Below, one piece after another: positions 1 to 9,453 of a DNA stretch of 64,000 bases. How positions within the stretch are numbered: position 1 is the first letter of the stretch; every line of letters begins with the position of its first letter. The translations under genes were made by a program, and so were the position numbers. The stretch comes from Schistocephalus solidus (lineage: Eukaryota; Platyhelminthes; Cestoda; Diphyllobothriidea; Diphyllobothriidae): positions 25,001-89,000 of the forward strand of contig WEDG01000267.1 of the NCBI GenBank assembly GCA_017591395.1, read 5' to 3'. Under the pieces are notes generated by a model. That model did no database searches and was not told the DNA's origin. It saw nothing but the letters and a program-made list of their open reading frames with translations.

Positions 1-333
1 TAATTTACCGCATTCGTGTGCAAATTGCTCTAGCGCATACGTAGGCCACACGGGTTGACAATTTGGGACCCGCATAAACGAACATAAACTGGCCATCCGC
101 CGACGCGATCCCTTGTCCCTCGTGTTTGCGCACGCCGTGGACAGTGACCACCGCTTCAATTGGAACGCAACCGAAGTGGTCGCCATGGCTAACACCAAGC
201 AGGCACGAGAATTCCTCGAAGCTTGGCACTCCAACACAAACAGCATCTACCGCCATATCGATCTGGACTCTCAATACGAAGGCCTGCGTGCCTGGCTCAC
301 TGACTTGCGCCCTCAACCTAGCCAGGACCGCTA
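1..333 (+). mobile_element. Penelope-like element: GIY-YIG endonuclease tail (3' fragment)
   Basis: Frame 2 of this stretch reads GTRINEHKLAIRRRD, then FAHAVDSDHRFNWNATEVVA, TKQAREFLEAWHSN and IYRHIDLDSQYEGLR, with a stop at 332-334. This is the C-terminal part of a GIY-YIG nuclease as carried by Penelope-like retroelements. An in-frame TGA at 56-58 shows decay. The element's RT part would be upstream of the window. Confidence 0.7.
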
Positions 334-710
334 ATCTTTTCTGGGTCATGTTGAATCTCACTGTCTAGCCACCCCCTCCCCTGACATGGCAAACAACAGT
401 TGAGACTATTAACACCTCCAACATCGGTGCACTTACCTCTGTCCCCATCCCGCATCGACGACCATTATGTTTAGCGTCTGCAGTCGCATTCAGTTACCAT
501 TCCCCTTCGCCTCTGACATAGGGAGCCCTAACCGGCTCCATTCCAATTATGTGGCCATTCATCAGACCCCAGTTGGTTGTCTGTCCTGTGGCACAAACTG
601 GTTATCTGACCATTTCATTTCTCCTCTGTTCATTTCGTCTGACGACGGGTTGGTGTGACCAACTTGAAAATTCACGAGTAAAACTCGATTTGTCCGACGA
701 ATCTTCTTTC

Positions 711-713
<3 letters not shown>

Positions 714-763
<50 letters not shown>
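714..763. repeat. (TA)n microsatellite
   Basis: Uninterrupted TA dinucleotides for 50 bp, lying just 5' of dimeric repeat copy 1. Open frames across it (Ile/Tyr runs) are artefacts. Confidence 0.98.
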
Positions 764-767
<4 letters not shown>

Positions 768-773
768 ATTTCC

Positions 774-1550
774 TGGAAACCGTGGCTGTGAAGTCTGCCA
801 ATCTGACGCTTCCACCAGACCACGCCGTCGGCTCAGTGTATGTGCTGTGTGTGTCGAGTGGCTGACCAGTGGACTGGGAGTCAGACGGCGATGGCTGCTC
901 CATATCCCCTGAGTTAGTGAATCCTGGTGTGTGCGTTATGGGGGCCAGGTCGTGCTGTGGCGCGCGAAGATGGGTACGCCGATCCGTCAACCAATGCGCC
1001 CACTCAGGCAATTGACCGGCTCGGACAGTGGTCTGATTGTGGGGGTGGGGGAGAGAGTGAGGTCGACAGCTCAGCGCATGTTACTCACTATAAACAATCT
1101 GACGCGCTTAAAACTATCACGGTGCACTAAAAGCCGTGGCTTGGAAGGTTGCCAACTAACGGGATAACTCGGACCGCGTGGTCAGCCCAATGTGTGTTTT
1201 GTGTGGAGTGGCTGACTGGCGGACTGAGAGTCAGGTTGGAATGGCTCCTTCTTTATGCGGCCTTTATGACACTCCCACTCCGTGGGATCCGAGCCAGGTG
1301 TGGTGGCACGCCCAGGGGCGGCTCCGGCCGCGCCAGCCACCTGCGCCCTCTCCCATCTCCGGTCTTCTGGACTCTGTCTTGACACCGGGCGCAGGTAGGG
1401 GAGGAGGAGAGAGTGCGGTAGCTGCAGCGCAAGGCTACTATCACTTAAAACTAATTCACGCGCAAGTCACCGTCCCTGCTCCACCCTTCCATGGAGCATA
1501 CGGTGGACATCGTCGGACTACGACGGTCGAACTATCGTGTGTTAATGCGA
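774..1550 (+). repeat. Dimeric repeat, full copy 1
   Basis: Two related monomers in tandem, about 774-1125 and 1126-1550. Each begins with a variant of ccgtggcttggaaggttgcc and shares gtggctgac..ggactg.gagtcag about 70 bp in. The second ends with cggtggac..cgtcgaact. It matches copies at 23480-24215 (+) and 58215-58990 (-), and a monomer at 19250-19740. There is no coding frame shared between copies and no tRNA box that I could recognise. Confidence 0.85.
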
Positions 1551-2400
1551 CTGAACGGGCTTACCGGAAGGACTCGGGTAGCCATTTCCAGATTATTAGC
1601 AGTTGTCAATTAGCCTTACCCAACGCCAGGTCTGTGATACCTGGAATTCGAATCCTTTACTTCTTCCTCGTTGAACATCAATTCGACCGCCGGGCTGTGT
1701 AAGCTCGGAGGGATGCTCATTTTGCATGAAAATGGAGAGACGGATGACATTGCTTTCAAATATTATATTTATTAAGTATTTCGAAAAATTAGAAACTTAA
1801 AACAATAGATTGAGCCTGAAATGAGCCCATATTTGCAAGCTTGTTAATGCTACCATTGTCTGTGCTTTCTAGTCAACTGTTTTAAGTGGCTTAAATTCCT
1901 GTAAAATACAATAAAAAACCCTCGTAGATCTAATTTACTCTATAGAAAAATTGCAACTAAATAGAAACTGGCCTCGATGCCTACATAGTGACTTTATACG
2001 TGTAATCGACACAAGTGACCAGAGAAATTTCCAGTCAAAATAAACTCGTGTTCATTAAATCTGCAATTCCATTAACGTGTATCTTTCTACCAGAAGGCAT
2101 ATTTTAAGATTGTGGCCCGTGTCGGGGGTCTGCCACTTTTGCGCCGTAGGCTTACTCCGTTCTTTGAATTAACTTTTTAGGACGATAACGATTAATCCTG
2201 TTCCATGCCCCCTCTTACGCCAAACCATGTTTGTTAAAACAATCTGATGAACGTTCCCGTTTCTCAGAAGTTCCTTCTGCTGCCGGTTGGCCTGTTTCTC
2301 TTGATATCTGGTCGTCCATACTTTGCGCAGTTCGCAACATACTCATCACGCGTCTGCCATAACAACCCTCCCTCTGTTTTGCTTCCTTTTACGAGCGCAG
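1551..2400. other. Sequence upstream of LPT exon 1, nothing recognised
   Basis: AT-rich, intron-like sequence with no coding frame or repeat identified. It ends in the exon 1 acceptor. Confidence 0.6.
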
Positions 2401-2751
2401 TGTGAGTCAAAGACCTATCAGGAGAAGGACGATCACCCGAGTACGGTCGTCATCTGCCGCACCGATGACCTATTCATGCTTGAACAGGACATCTGTCTGG
2501 CTTGCGGTTCCATCGGCGACCCCGACACTCTGATCGCCTGCGCTCAGTGCGGCCAATGCTTCCACACCTACTGTGCAGACGTCTCGCGCATCAGCCGCAC
2601 CATGCTGGAGAAGGGTTGGCGCTGTCTAGACTGCACTATCTGTGAGGGCTGCGGCCAGAACACAGAGGAGAACTTATTGCTGCTGTGTGACGAGTGTGAC
2701 GTCAGCTACCACACCTTCTGCCTGAAACCCCCGCTCAAAGAAGTGCCCAAG
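2401..2751 (+). CDS. LPT: LPT exon 1 in window: two PHD-type zinc modules
   Basis: Acceptor cag at 2398-2400, donor gtaggc at 2752, phase 0 on both sides, 117 codons. After about 30 residues comes a PHD finger: CLACG, then CAQCGQCFHTYC, then GWRCLDC. A second finger follows directly: CEGCG, LLLLCDECDVSYHTFCLKPP, and the exon stops at KEVPK. Spacing and wording match the tandem PHD fingers of KMT2C/D. Its last cysteines are supplied by the next exon (GGWKCSNC), the same junction as in vertebrate KMT2D. PHD fingers of this group read histone tails. The reading beyond 2751 is intron. Confidence 0.93.
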
Positions 2752-5700
2752 GTAGGCGCTGCATGCGCGGGCAGTGCTCGCACCTCCTCCACCTCATGCG
2801 TTTCTTCCGCGATTACCTCCAAAATGCAGTCGAAGGCGCTGTTGCCTGCAGTGGCCTCGTCAAAAACTAGGCGTGGTCGACGATTGGAGGTAGTCTGTCG
2901 CTGAGTGTGTGCGTGTGTGTGCTGCCACCGGCTATTTCGTGTGTTTGTTGCCAGCCCCCGTGGTTGCTGCTGCTATGCGTCTCATCCTTCGGTGTTGGTT
3001 TCTCCTTTGCATCACCCATCTCTCTCTCTGTCTCTCATTTACTTGTACTTATGGTAGTTTTGGCCATGACTGAGTCGAACCTGACCTCCATGCTATTTTA
3101 AACCAATTTGAACGACACGCAAGCTGTGGAAAGTGGAGTCGGAGAATTCGTAAAGGTCGCTTATCACCATGTCCAGACATCTCTTCAGTTAACCACCTCG
3201 ACACCGTCGCATCTGGCGCGTCAGACCCGGGTCAACTTTCATCTTGGATAATTTTTTTTAGGCTGTTGGAAATAAGTAAGACTGTGTACTCGGAGGCCTG
3301 GAGTCAAAGAATAGGCAGCGATGGTTCCGACTGTAGACGGTTCTCTTATCATTTTTGATGGCGTATCTTCAGGCGGTAGGCATTCCCAGCAAACAGGGGC
3401 GTAAAACCGCAACTCAAACCAGAAGAAGCTTATGGAGACGCTGACGGTAGGTGTGTTGACCATGCAACCTCGACTGGAAGCTGCGCTGGTTCTTCTTTCT
3501 TGCTGCAGCACAACTAGAAGAAAGTAAGGACAATGTCCACGAATGCTTTGCTGACAACTCAAAGTAGACTGATGACTGTACTTTCTTCCCAGTAACTTTC
3601 GCTTTTTTGAGATTCTTCCCAGGAGTAGTCTTGTTCCATTCTGTGGCTACAGTTTCTGTTTCTCCAATGCTATTCACAAGGTTTTATAATATGCTAGCTA
3701 GTGTCATCGAACAGCACTTGTGCATTCCTATTAGGAAGCGGTTCTTGCGCGGCTACTAAGCTTTCTTTCACTTGTCAATCGCACTCAGAATCCACAGTAG
3801 GCGGTTAGTTGCCCTCACCTTACAGAAGCGAGAGTTGCTGTAAAATGGGCGAAGTTGCGCGAAGCAACCGAAGTTACAGACGGCATTTTCGAGCGTCGTA
3901 TCTGCTATACATTTTGCCGTATCTTATTTATCTTCATCTGCGCGAATTAGTTGGTTTTGGGCCTATTTCCAAAATCTGTCACAGCCTGCCTTTATAACCA
4001 TTATCCAAAGCCTGTTGGAGATCTTAACACCGTAGTCTCCTTCTCTGACCTAGCCCTTCCATTGAAACGCTTTTTATGGTATTTTAATCTCAAATTTTGG
4101 TTGCTTGCTATCGAAGGCGTCTGAAAGGTCCAGCCAGAGTCTTTACTTTCTAGAAAGCTATGCGCTGTCGCTAAACAGGTTAGATTACTTATTTGTCATA
4201 TGATTCACTGGCATGGGTCCGGGTGAACTGATTGCCGTAACATTATTCGGAAGTCGCCATCAATGAATTTTGCATAATCATGGTGGTTAAAGGAATTAAA
4301 GTGAGCCAGACCCTCTATCCCTCCACTCGGCCCTTGAATATGCAACCCACTAGGCTGCAATACTACGAAGGACATGTTTTGGTGATAGTTCAATATTGGC
4401 GCTTTCATCGAATTCCGCATCATTTATGGGTTTTCCACTCGTATCCCGTTAACCCTGCCCGCGGTGTTTTGGGACCTCTTAATGGTCAAACCCCAGAGCC
4501 CGCCTACTTCTGAGCATTTCTGAACCTCCTTTTCCAGTCCCAGGGCTCTGATGTGGTCATCAGCAAAGCCGGCAGGCAAGCCCTTTTCTTCCCCGGGGTT
4601 CTTTTTACAGTCGTAGGAGACTCTCCCTCCCTCACGCTTTCTTTGCTCGCACGCTCACTTACATATGTCGAGAGCTGCACTGTGTACTTTTCTGCTGCCG
4701 CACTTGCTTGCAACCCCAACATACGTGTATATTTTGACTTACCTAGTTCGTAAAACAGTTTTAATACTATTTGCCTTCTAAGTAAGGGAAAGGAAAACAA
4801 AGTACTTTCTTGTTGACTAAACTGCTTCCCGTCATGGTTCTAAAATGGCCTATTTCATGTACTTAGGGTTTAGTCAAATTTGTAGTATTGGGGGCGCTTG
4901 AAGGGATACTGCTTTACTCCTCAAGTTGCTCCGGGTTTACTAGCACGGCTGATTGAATAGGAGGGGGGTTGAAGTTTTCAGCTTAGGGTCCTTTGGCTTT
5001 GACTGCCAGCCATCGGGGCGGGTGGGGAGAGGGTTCCTAATTCGCCCCGCAACCGAAGAACACGTTAGAACTTTTGCAAGCCTTCAGCTTATATAGAGCT
5101 AAAAACAGTTCCGAACAACTTGATGGTATCCCTTCTGATGTGTTTTGACTGAATACCTAGCGTCATTGGCTATTGACAGGCAGAGGAGTTTGATTTCCGG
5201 GGTTCTCTTAGATATCAACCCCTCCTGGCCTGGCTCTGACCTCCGCGAAAGTATTGGCTTCTGCTCAAAGAGATTTAAATTTCCATTATAAGCAAGTAGT
5301 TTGAGCATGCATTTGTTAATCATCTCGTTCGCTGTGCTGACCGCATTTTCCTGCCCTTGCTGAAGTTTTTATCTTCCGGCAGTATGGCTTCAGAGAGTCA
5401 TGTTTTAACATGTCAGACCTTGCTCTTTAGTTCTTCCGTCAGTCGGAACATTTCTTCAAAGTGCCAGTTACTGCCCTAATATTGCGCTAAGCCGGTCTCC
5501 AATCTTACAATAACCAAATCTAGTGTTTGGTACTCTGAGACTTCATCCCCTCAAGACTATAATTCAGTAGCAAGGTCACCTATCTGGCGTTTATTCACGT
5601 TGGACAGAGGCCGTTAGGCCGTCGCAATCAGCGACTTCCACCGCTGTCCCTTAAGGTTAGTTCAACAGCGGTGGCCTTCACGGAAATTTGTTTGTAGTGT

Positions 5701-6310
5701 CGAAGACTTGCGCTACCTCACTCATTCCCACACCTTCAATGCTCTGGTGCTAAAAAAAACTGAAGACGACCGGTTTGAACTCGGGTGAAGTGGCCGCCAG
5801 TGTTTGAATAGTTTATCTGTATTTATCTAGAGGGAAACAGCCCCGAGTGTTTCGGCTCTCGAATGTCCTTCAGTCAGGGGAAACTTGGCAGTGAACGTCT
5901 TTTCATGACGAACTTATCTTAATCCGTCAGTATTCATCTTCTCTTTAGCACCATTCTTCCAGCTTGTGTTGCATAAAACATCGCTTTATCGAAGTCCCAT
6001 CCTATCCAAGTGCTTTCGCCTGTTCAACACCTGCCTCACCGTGGGCATTGAGTATTCAACTACTTTGAATGTCTATCCTTTTTCTAACGAGTCCTGCTTA
6101 ATTATTAGATTCGTAAAAAGGAATTCTTAATTAGTTTTGGACCGCCATTTTTTCAGCGCCGTCAGCGACCAATCTTATTGAGGTTATGGGACGGACTTTG
6201 ACTTGACCGGGATTCCTTTTAGAATAAAAAGCCGTTTTCCAGTGATAGGCAAATAGCAATTGAATTTTGTCTGACATTTTTTAAACATTCGAAAATTTTC
6301 CCAATGCCAG
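2752..6310. other. LPT intron 1, nothing recognised
   Basis: A 3.6-kb intron. Short frames of 60-107 codons occur on both strands (for example minus 3239-3562) but show no family resemblance or splice support. No clear transposon. Confidence 0.6.
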
Positions 6311-6619
6311 GGTGGATGGAAGTGTTCCAACTGCGTCTCCTGTACCAGCTGTGGCAGCAGATCTCCGGGAGTGAATGGAGACTGGCAGGCTAATTTCACA
6401 CGCTGTGCCCCCTGTGTTTCCCTTTCCATCTGCCCCGTCTGCACCTTGCCATATCGAGATTCCGAACTGCTGATAAAGTGTGCCATTTGTAGCCGCTGGT
6501 CGCATGCCGGCTGTGATCAACTTCGAACAGAAGATGAGCTGGATTTTATCACCGATCTGGGCTATAATTGTGCTCTTTGTCGAGAGTTGGGTGCTCCACG
6601 GGGTCCCGGGCATCAGCAG
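6311..6619 (+). CDS. LPT: LPT exon 2: end of second PHD and third PHD finger
   Basis: Acceptor ccag at 6307-6310, donor gtgcgt at 6620, phase 0 in and out, 103 codons. It starts GGWKCSNCVSC, which completes the finger begun in exon 1 across a 3.6-kb intron. A cysteine-rich stretch (CTSCG, CAPC) follows, then a third finger: CPVCTLPYRDSELLIKCAIC, SRWSHAGCDQL, YNCALC. This order of a C4-type linker and a PHD with W-x-HAGC is specific for KMT2C/D. The start codon at 6371 is not used, since the frame is open from the acceptor. Confidence 0.93.
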
Positions 6620-6915
6620 GTGCGTCTGTGCATCTCATTTTTTTCTCTGCATTTTCTCCTTCGTCATCTCTGACCTTAAAGCTTTTCCCTTACGTCGGCA
6701 ACGTTTTGTCATTTGCCCTGGTACCAGCTGCTGGACTTCCGTGCGGCAAACGGTAACAGTGCACCTATACCGTCTTCTTGGAAATGCGGAGAGCGGATCG
6801 ATTCACTTTTTGCAGATAGACTGGTACGTATTTACAAAAGCCTTTTTCTTCTGTTTCTGTTATTGAGCTCCCACATCTGATTATACTTATGTGAGTGCCC
6901 TCTTGTTCTTTTTAG

Positions 6916-7004
6916 TCTTTGTGTTCTCCCGGCATAGCTTTTGGGTCTGCTGGTTCGTCTGCCGCACGTTCAGATGAGGAACAAGGATCTCCTCTTGATC
7001 CCCA
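6916..7004 (+). CDS. LPT: LPT exon 3 (short linker)
   Basis: Acceptor tttttag ends at 6915; donor gtaagt at 7005. Phase 0 in, phase 2 out (89 nt). It encodes a Ser/Gly/Ala linker ending SDEEQGSPLDP. No domain is visible. The exon is supported by strong splice sites and by exact phase agreement with exon 4, which starts with one base completing a codon. Confidence 0.75.
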
Positions 7005-7167
7005 GTAAGTGATTTTGTCCAGGCTCTTTATGCCTGAGCTTTCCTCTTTCGGCTCGACTGTGTCCTGCTACCTTTTGTACATTCGATTTCTTAACGTTGA
7101 ACTTTTAAGCCCCGTTATTTACGATGTACCATGCTCCACGAGTTTCCACATTTTTCCCTCCTCTTAG

Positions 7168-7307
7168 CCAATTCTTCATGGATGGCGTTGTCCTCAGTGA
7201 GACTGGTCTCAATACCATTCGACAGGTCATGTTGAAGGGGCATCCTAAGCGTCATGTAGCCGGGGGCCGGCGGGCCTCGCATCCATGCGCATCATCTGCG
7301 ACCCCGG
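7168..7307 (+). CDS. LPT: LPT exon 4: conserved DGV.LSE.GL block
   Basis: Acceptor cttag at 7163-7167; donor gtaatg at 7308; phase 2 in, phase 1 out. The peptide FMDGVVLSETGLNTIRQVML resembles the segment that follows the PHD fingers in KMT2C/D (DGV-x-L-x-E-x-G-L), then a basic stretch KGHPKRHVAGGRRA. Its function is unknown; it lies just after the fingers in all members I recognise. Confidence 0.85.
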
Positions 7308-7445
7308 GTAATGTAGCATGCTGTTTTTTAATTTTATTTCTTTTTCTTTGGAACCCTCTCACTGTCAGAAACTGATTCGTCCAATACTGCCCTTCTACTT
7401 TCATAAATGTGCTTCTAAATAGCCCTTTTTTAAAATCCCTTCTAG

Positions 7446-7492
7446 ATGCCGGTTCTGTGAATGATTGCGCTCCTGCCTCTGTGTTTACTCCG
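7446..7492 (+). CDS. LPT: LPT exon 5 (micro exon)
   Basis: A 47-nt exon between tctag (7441-7445) and gtagga (7493). Phase 1 in and phase 0 out fit both neighbours. It encodes about 15 residues (AGSVNDCAPASVFTP) without a recognisable domain. It is too short for ordinary ORF calling; support is splice signals and phase only. Confidence 0.65.
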
Positions 7493-8049
7493 GTAGGAAA
7501 TCTTGTTGCCTGCTGCTTTAACTATTTATTTTTATGCTTGCTCCTAATGGGACTGTAGAAGACGTTGAAAGGTTTGTCAACATTAGGTCCTGGACACTGG
7601 CCTCGATCTCTCGGGCTGGTGCCTGTATACACAGGATGTTAAGCAGCTGTTAAACAGTTCTGCGGTAGATGTTGATTAGCAGTTGCTCCTAAAGATAGGA
7701 GTTTGCCAGCTTGAGACCGAATATGGTAGGAGCGAGTACACAACAGTCCGTCACTCAAGCCAGTGCCTCCATTCCTAACGCACCTTTAGCACAGGCCATC
7801 GTGCTGTCGTAGTTCGTTCAGGATTTGTGTGAATTCCTACGGGCATCCAGATTTGAACTTTTCTTTTCACAGTCTACTTCAGTTTGCTGTATTGGTGGTG
7901 TTTATCGGATCCAAAAGGGCAGTGTATAGACCGGTCACACAGTTGGCTAGTGCCGATGCTCGTACCTGTGATTCCACGGCGTTTTCACAATTCACAGTTA
8001 CTTTCTGGAAGGAATTTTGGTTCCAGATGCATGTTCTGAAAATGTTGTA

Positions 8050-8222
8050 ATGACAGAATAACAATTTTGACAACGACAAGGGAGCCTGAAATGGCCATTT
8101 CTAGCTCATCAGCCATCCTCAGCCAGTCATACCTAACCCCAGGTGGTGCCCTACCCGAGGCTCGAACCCGTGACCTGTTAATCAGAAGTCTAAAGCTCTA
8201 ACCCTCTACAACACGGGCTCGT
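8050..8222 (-). repeat. tRNA-like SINE candidate (B-box)
   Basis: On the minus strand the stretch reads gagggttagagctttaga, then gggttcgagcc, a good RNA polymerase III B-box, about 40 nt further on. It lies next to the foldback repeat. Related flanking sequence recurs at 21500-21582, where the tRNA-like middle is partly deleted. The T-arm stem is imperfect, so this is a tRNA-derived repeat, not a working tRNA. Confidence 0.45.
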
Positions 8223-8465
8223 TGTCTTGTCGGTTTAGATCGGGAATATGGACATTCGTTGATGAACGCTCGCCAATCGTTAACGGAACCCACTCTTCCC
8301 GTTCTGCCTTGGGGCTTATTCTGTCACTGCTGTTGCTGCTACTACTACTATTACTACTACTTCTACCGCTACAACCTCATGTGGCTGCTGGCGGGACTCG
8401 AGAATGGGCCCTAAGGCAAAATGGGACGAGTTAGTTCACTGATCGATCGATGAGCGTTCATCACT
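8223..8465. repeat. Foldback repeat with CTG/CTA-rich loop
   Basis: Imperfect inverted arms at about 8258-8322 and 8401-8464 (gatgaacgctcg... against ...cgatgagcgttcatc) flank a stretch of CTG/CTA triplets at about 8325-8370. The loop and right arm recur at about 13325-13440. Confidence 0.7.
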
Positions 8466-8469
8466 GAAT

Positions 8470-8640
8470 GTTTTAATGCTGTTTGAAGAATCTTGTTTCC
8501 AATTTTGAGGTAAGAGATGCCTCGTTGGTTATGAAAAAGTTGTCGGTTCACCTTGTCATCGTATATGTTGACAGTAATGTCGTGCTTGATATCTTGTGAT
8601 ATTTCTCCTGGTCTACACATCCATTAGAGCACTAAAGCAA
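8470..8640 (-). mobile_element. LINE RT fragment
   Basis: A minus-strand frame reads NRQLFHNQRGISYLKIGNKI, resembling the N-R-x-x-x-D-N-x-R-G-I-S-L-L-x-I-x-G-K-I segment at the start of RT in the LINE lineage at 59-63 kb. Short and decayed. Confidence 0.55.
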
Positions 8641-8765
8641 GCTCCTCCGTGATTCTGGCGGAAGCTTTGGGCGTCGACGACTGCTCCGTTTATCATCACC
8701 TTTTGGACGTGTTGTATGTGTTGAATTAGATTCAGTCTGTTTATGCTTATTTCTAATACCTTTAG

Positions 8766-8942
8766 ATTGACGACGAGGCATCTCAACAGTCTGCCGCAGA
8801 CGCTGAAGTCGAAACCATCTCTACCACATACGCAGAAACGAAGTCGCCCAGTGTCATCTCGGAGGAAGACGCCAATCATCAGCTGACCGGTAGTGAACCG
8901 AATCCAACTACTGATCGTCCGAACGCAGCCCCAACATTGGTG
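8766..8942 (+). CDS. LPT: LPT exon 6 (acidic, Ser/Thr-rich)
   Basis: Acceptor tttag at 8761-8765, donor gtaaga at 8943, 59 codons, phase 0 both ends. The peptide is acidic and Ser/Thr-rich (IDDEASQQSAADAEVETIST at its start) and looks disordered. No domain. A minus-strand frame over the same bases is a shadow. Confidence 0.75.
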
Positions 8943-9333
8943 GTAAGATCTCTTTGGCGTAAACACGCCACTGTCATCGCCATATCTCTCTTCGGTATGC
9001 ATAAAACTTTCGAAAGAGCTCTAAATCGACATTTCAAACTTCAATTTCTCTTTCTTTAATATTCCCCGAGCCCAAAATTGTTTGCACCTATGCATTTACG
9101 CTCCATCGTACGATTTCTGTCTACACAGTGCTTTGACTCTGTTCGATTGGAATAAGTATGCAACTTCTTAGCCGTGTGAACACTCAAATTCCTGCCCCAA
9201 TTTCTTTTGTATTCTCAACTATTCAGGTTTAACGAACGGATGGATCTTTTCTCTTCGTGCATAATTGCCTTAAATAATACGTTTCATATCTCCTACCTGT
9301 TCAACTGTTTTTCCACATTATGCCGCTTTCTAG

Positions 9334-9453
9334 ATGTCTGCAGCCAAGTCGCGAGATCCGAACGCGAAGGGCAAGTCAGCCAACGCTAGCGCTCGTCGCC
9401 AACTAAACCTGGGTGTTGGCGGGTTCAGAGCACGCTCCACTCGAATGTACCAT
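9334..9453 (+). CDS. LPT: LPT exon 7: basic GVGGFR block
   Basis: Acceptor ctttctag ends at 9333, donor gtaggt at 9454; 40 codons, phase 0. It is Lys/Arg-rich (SAAKSRDPNAKGKSANASAR) and ends with LGVGGFRARSTRMYH. The GVGGFR wording resembles a short block in vertebrate KMT2C/D between the PHD fingers and the exon 8 block, from memory. Function unknown. Confidence 0.78.

Noticed and set aside
549..823. Frames with Ile/Tyr runs on both strands
   Set aside because: Produced by the (TA)n microsatellite.
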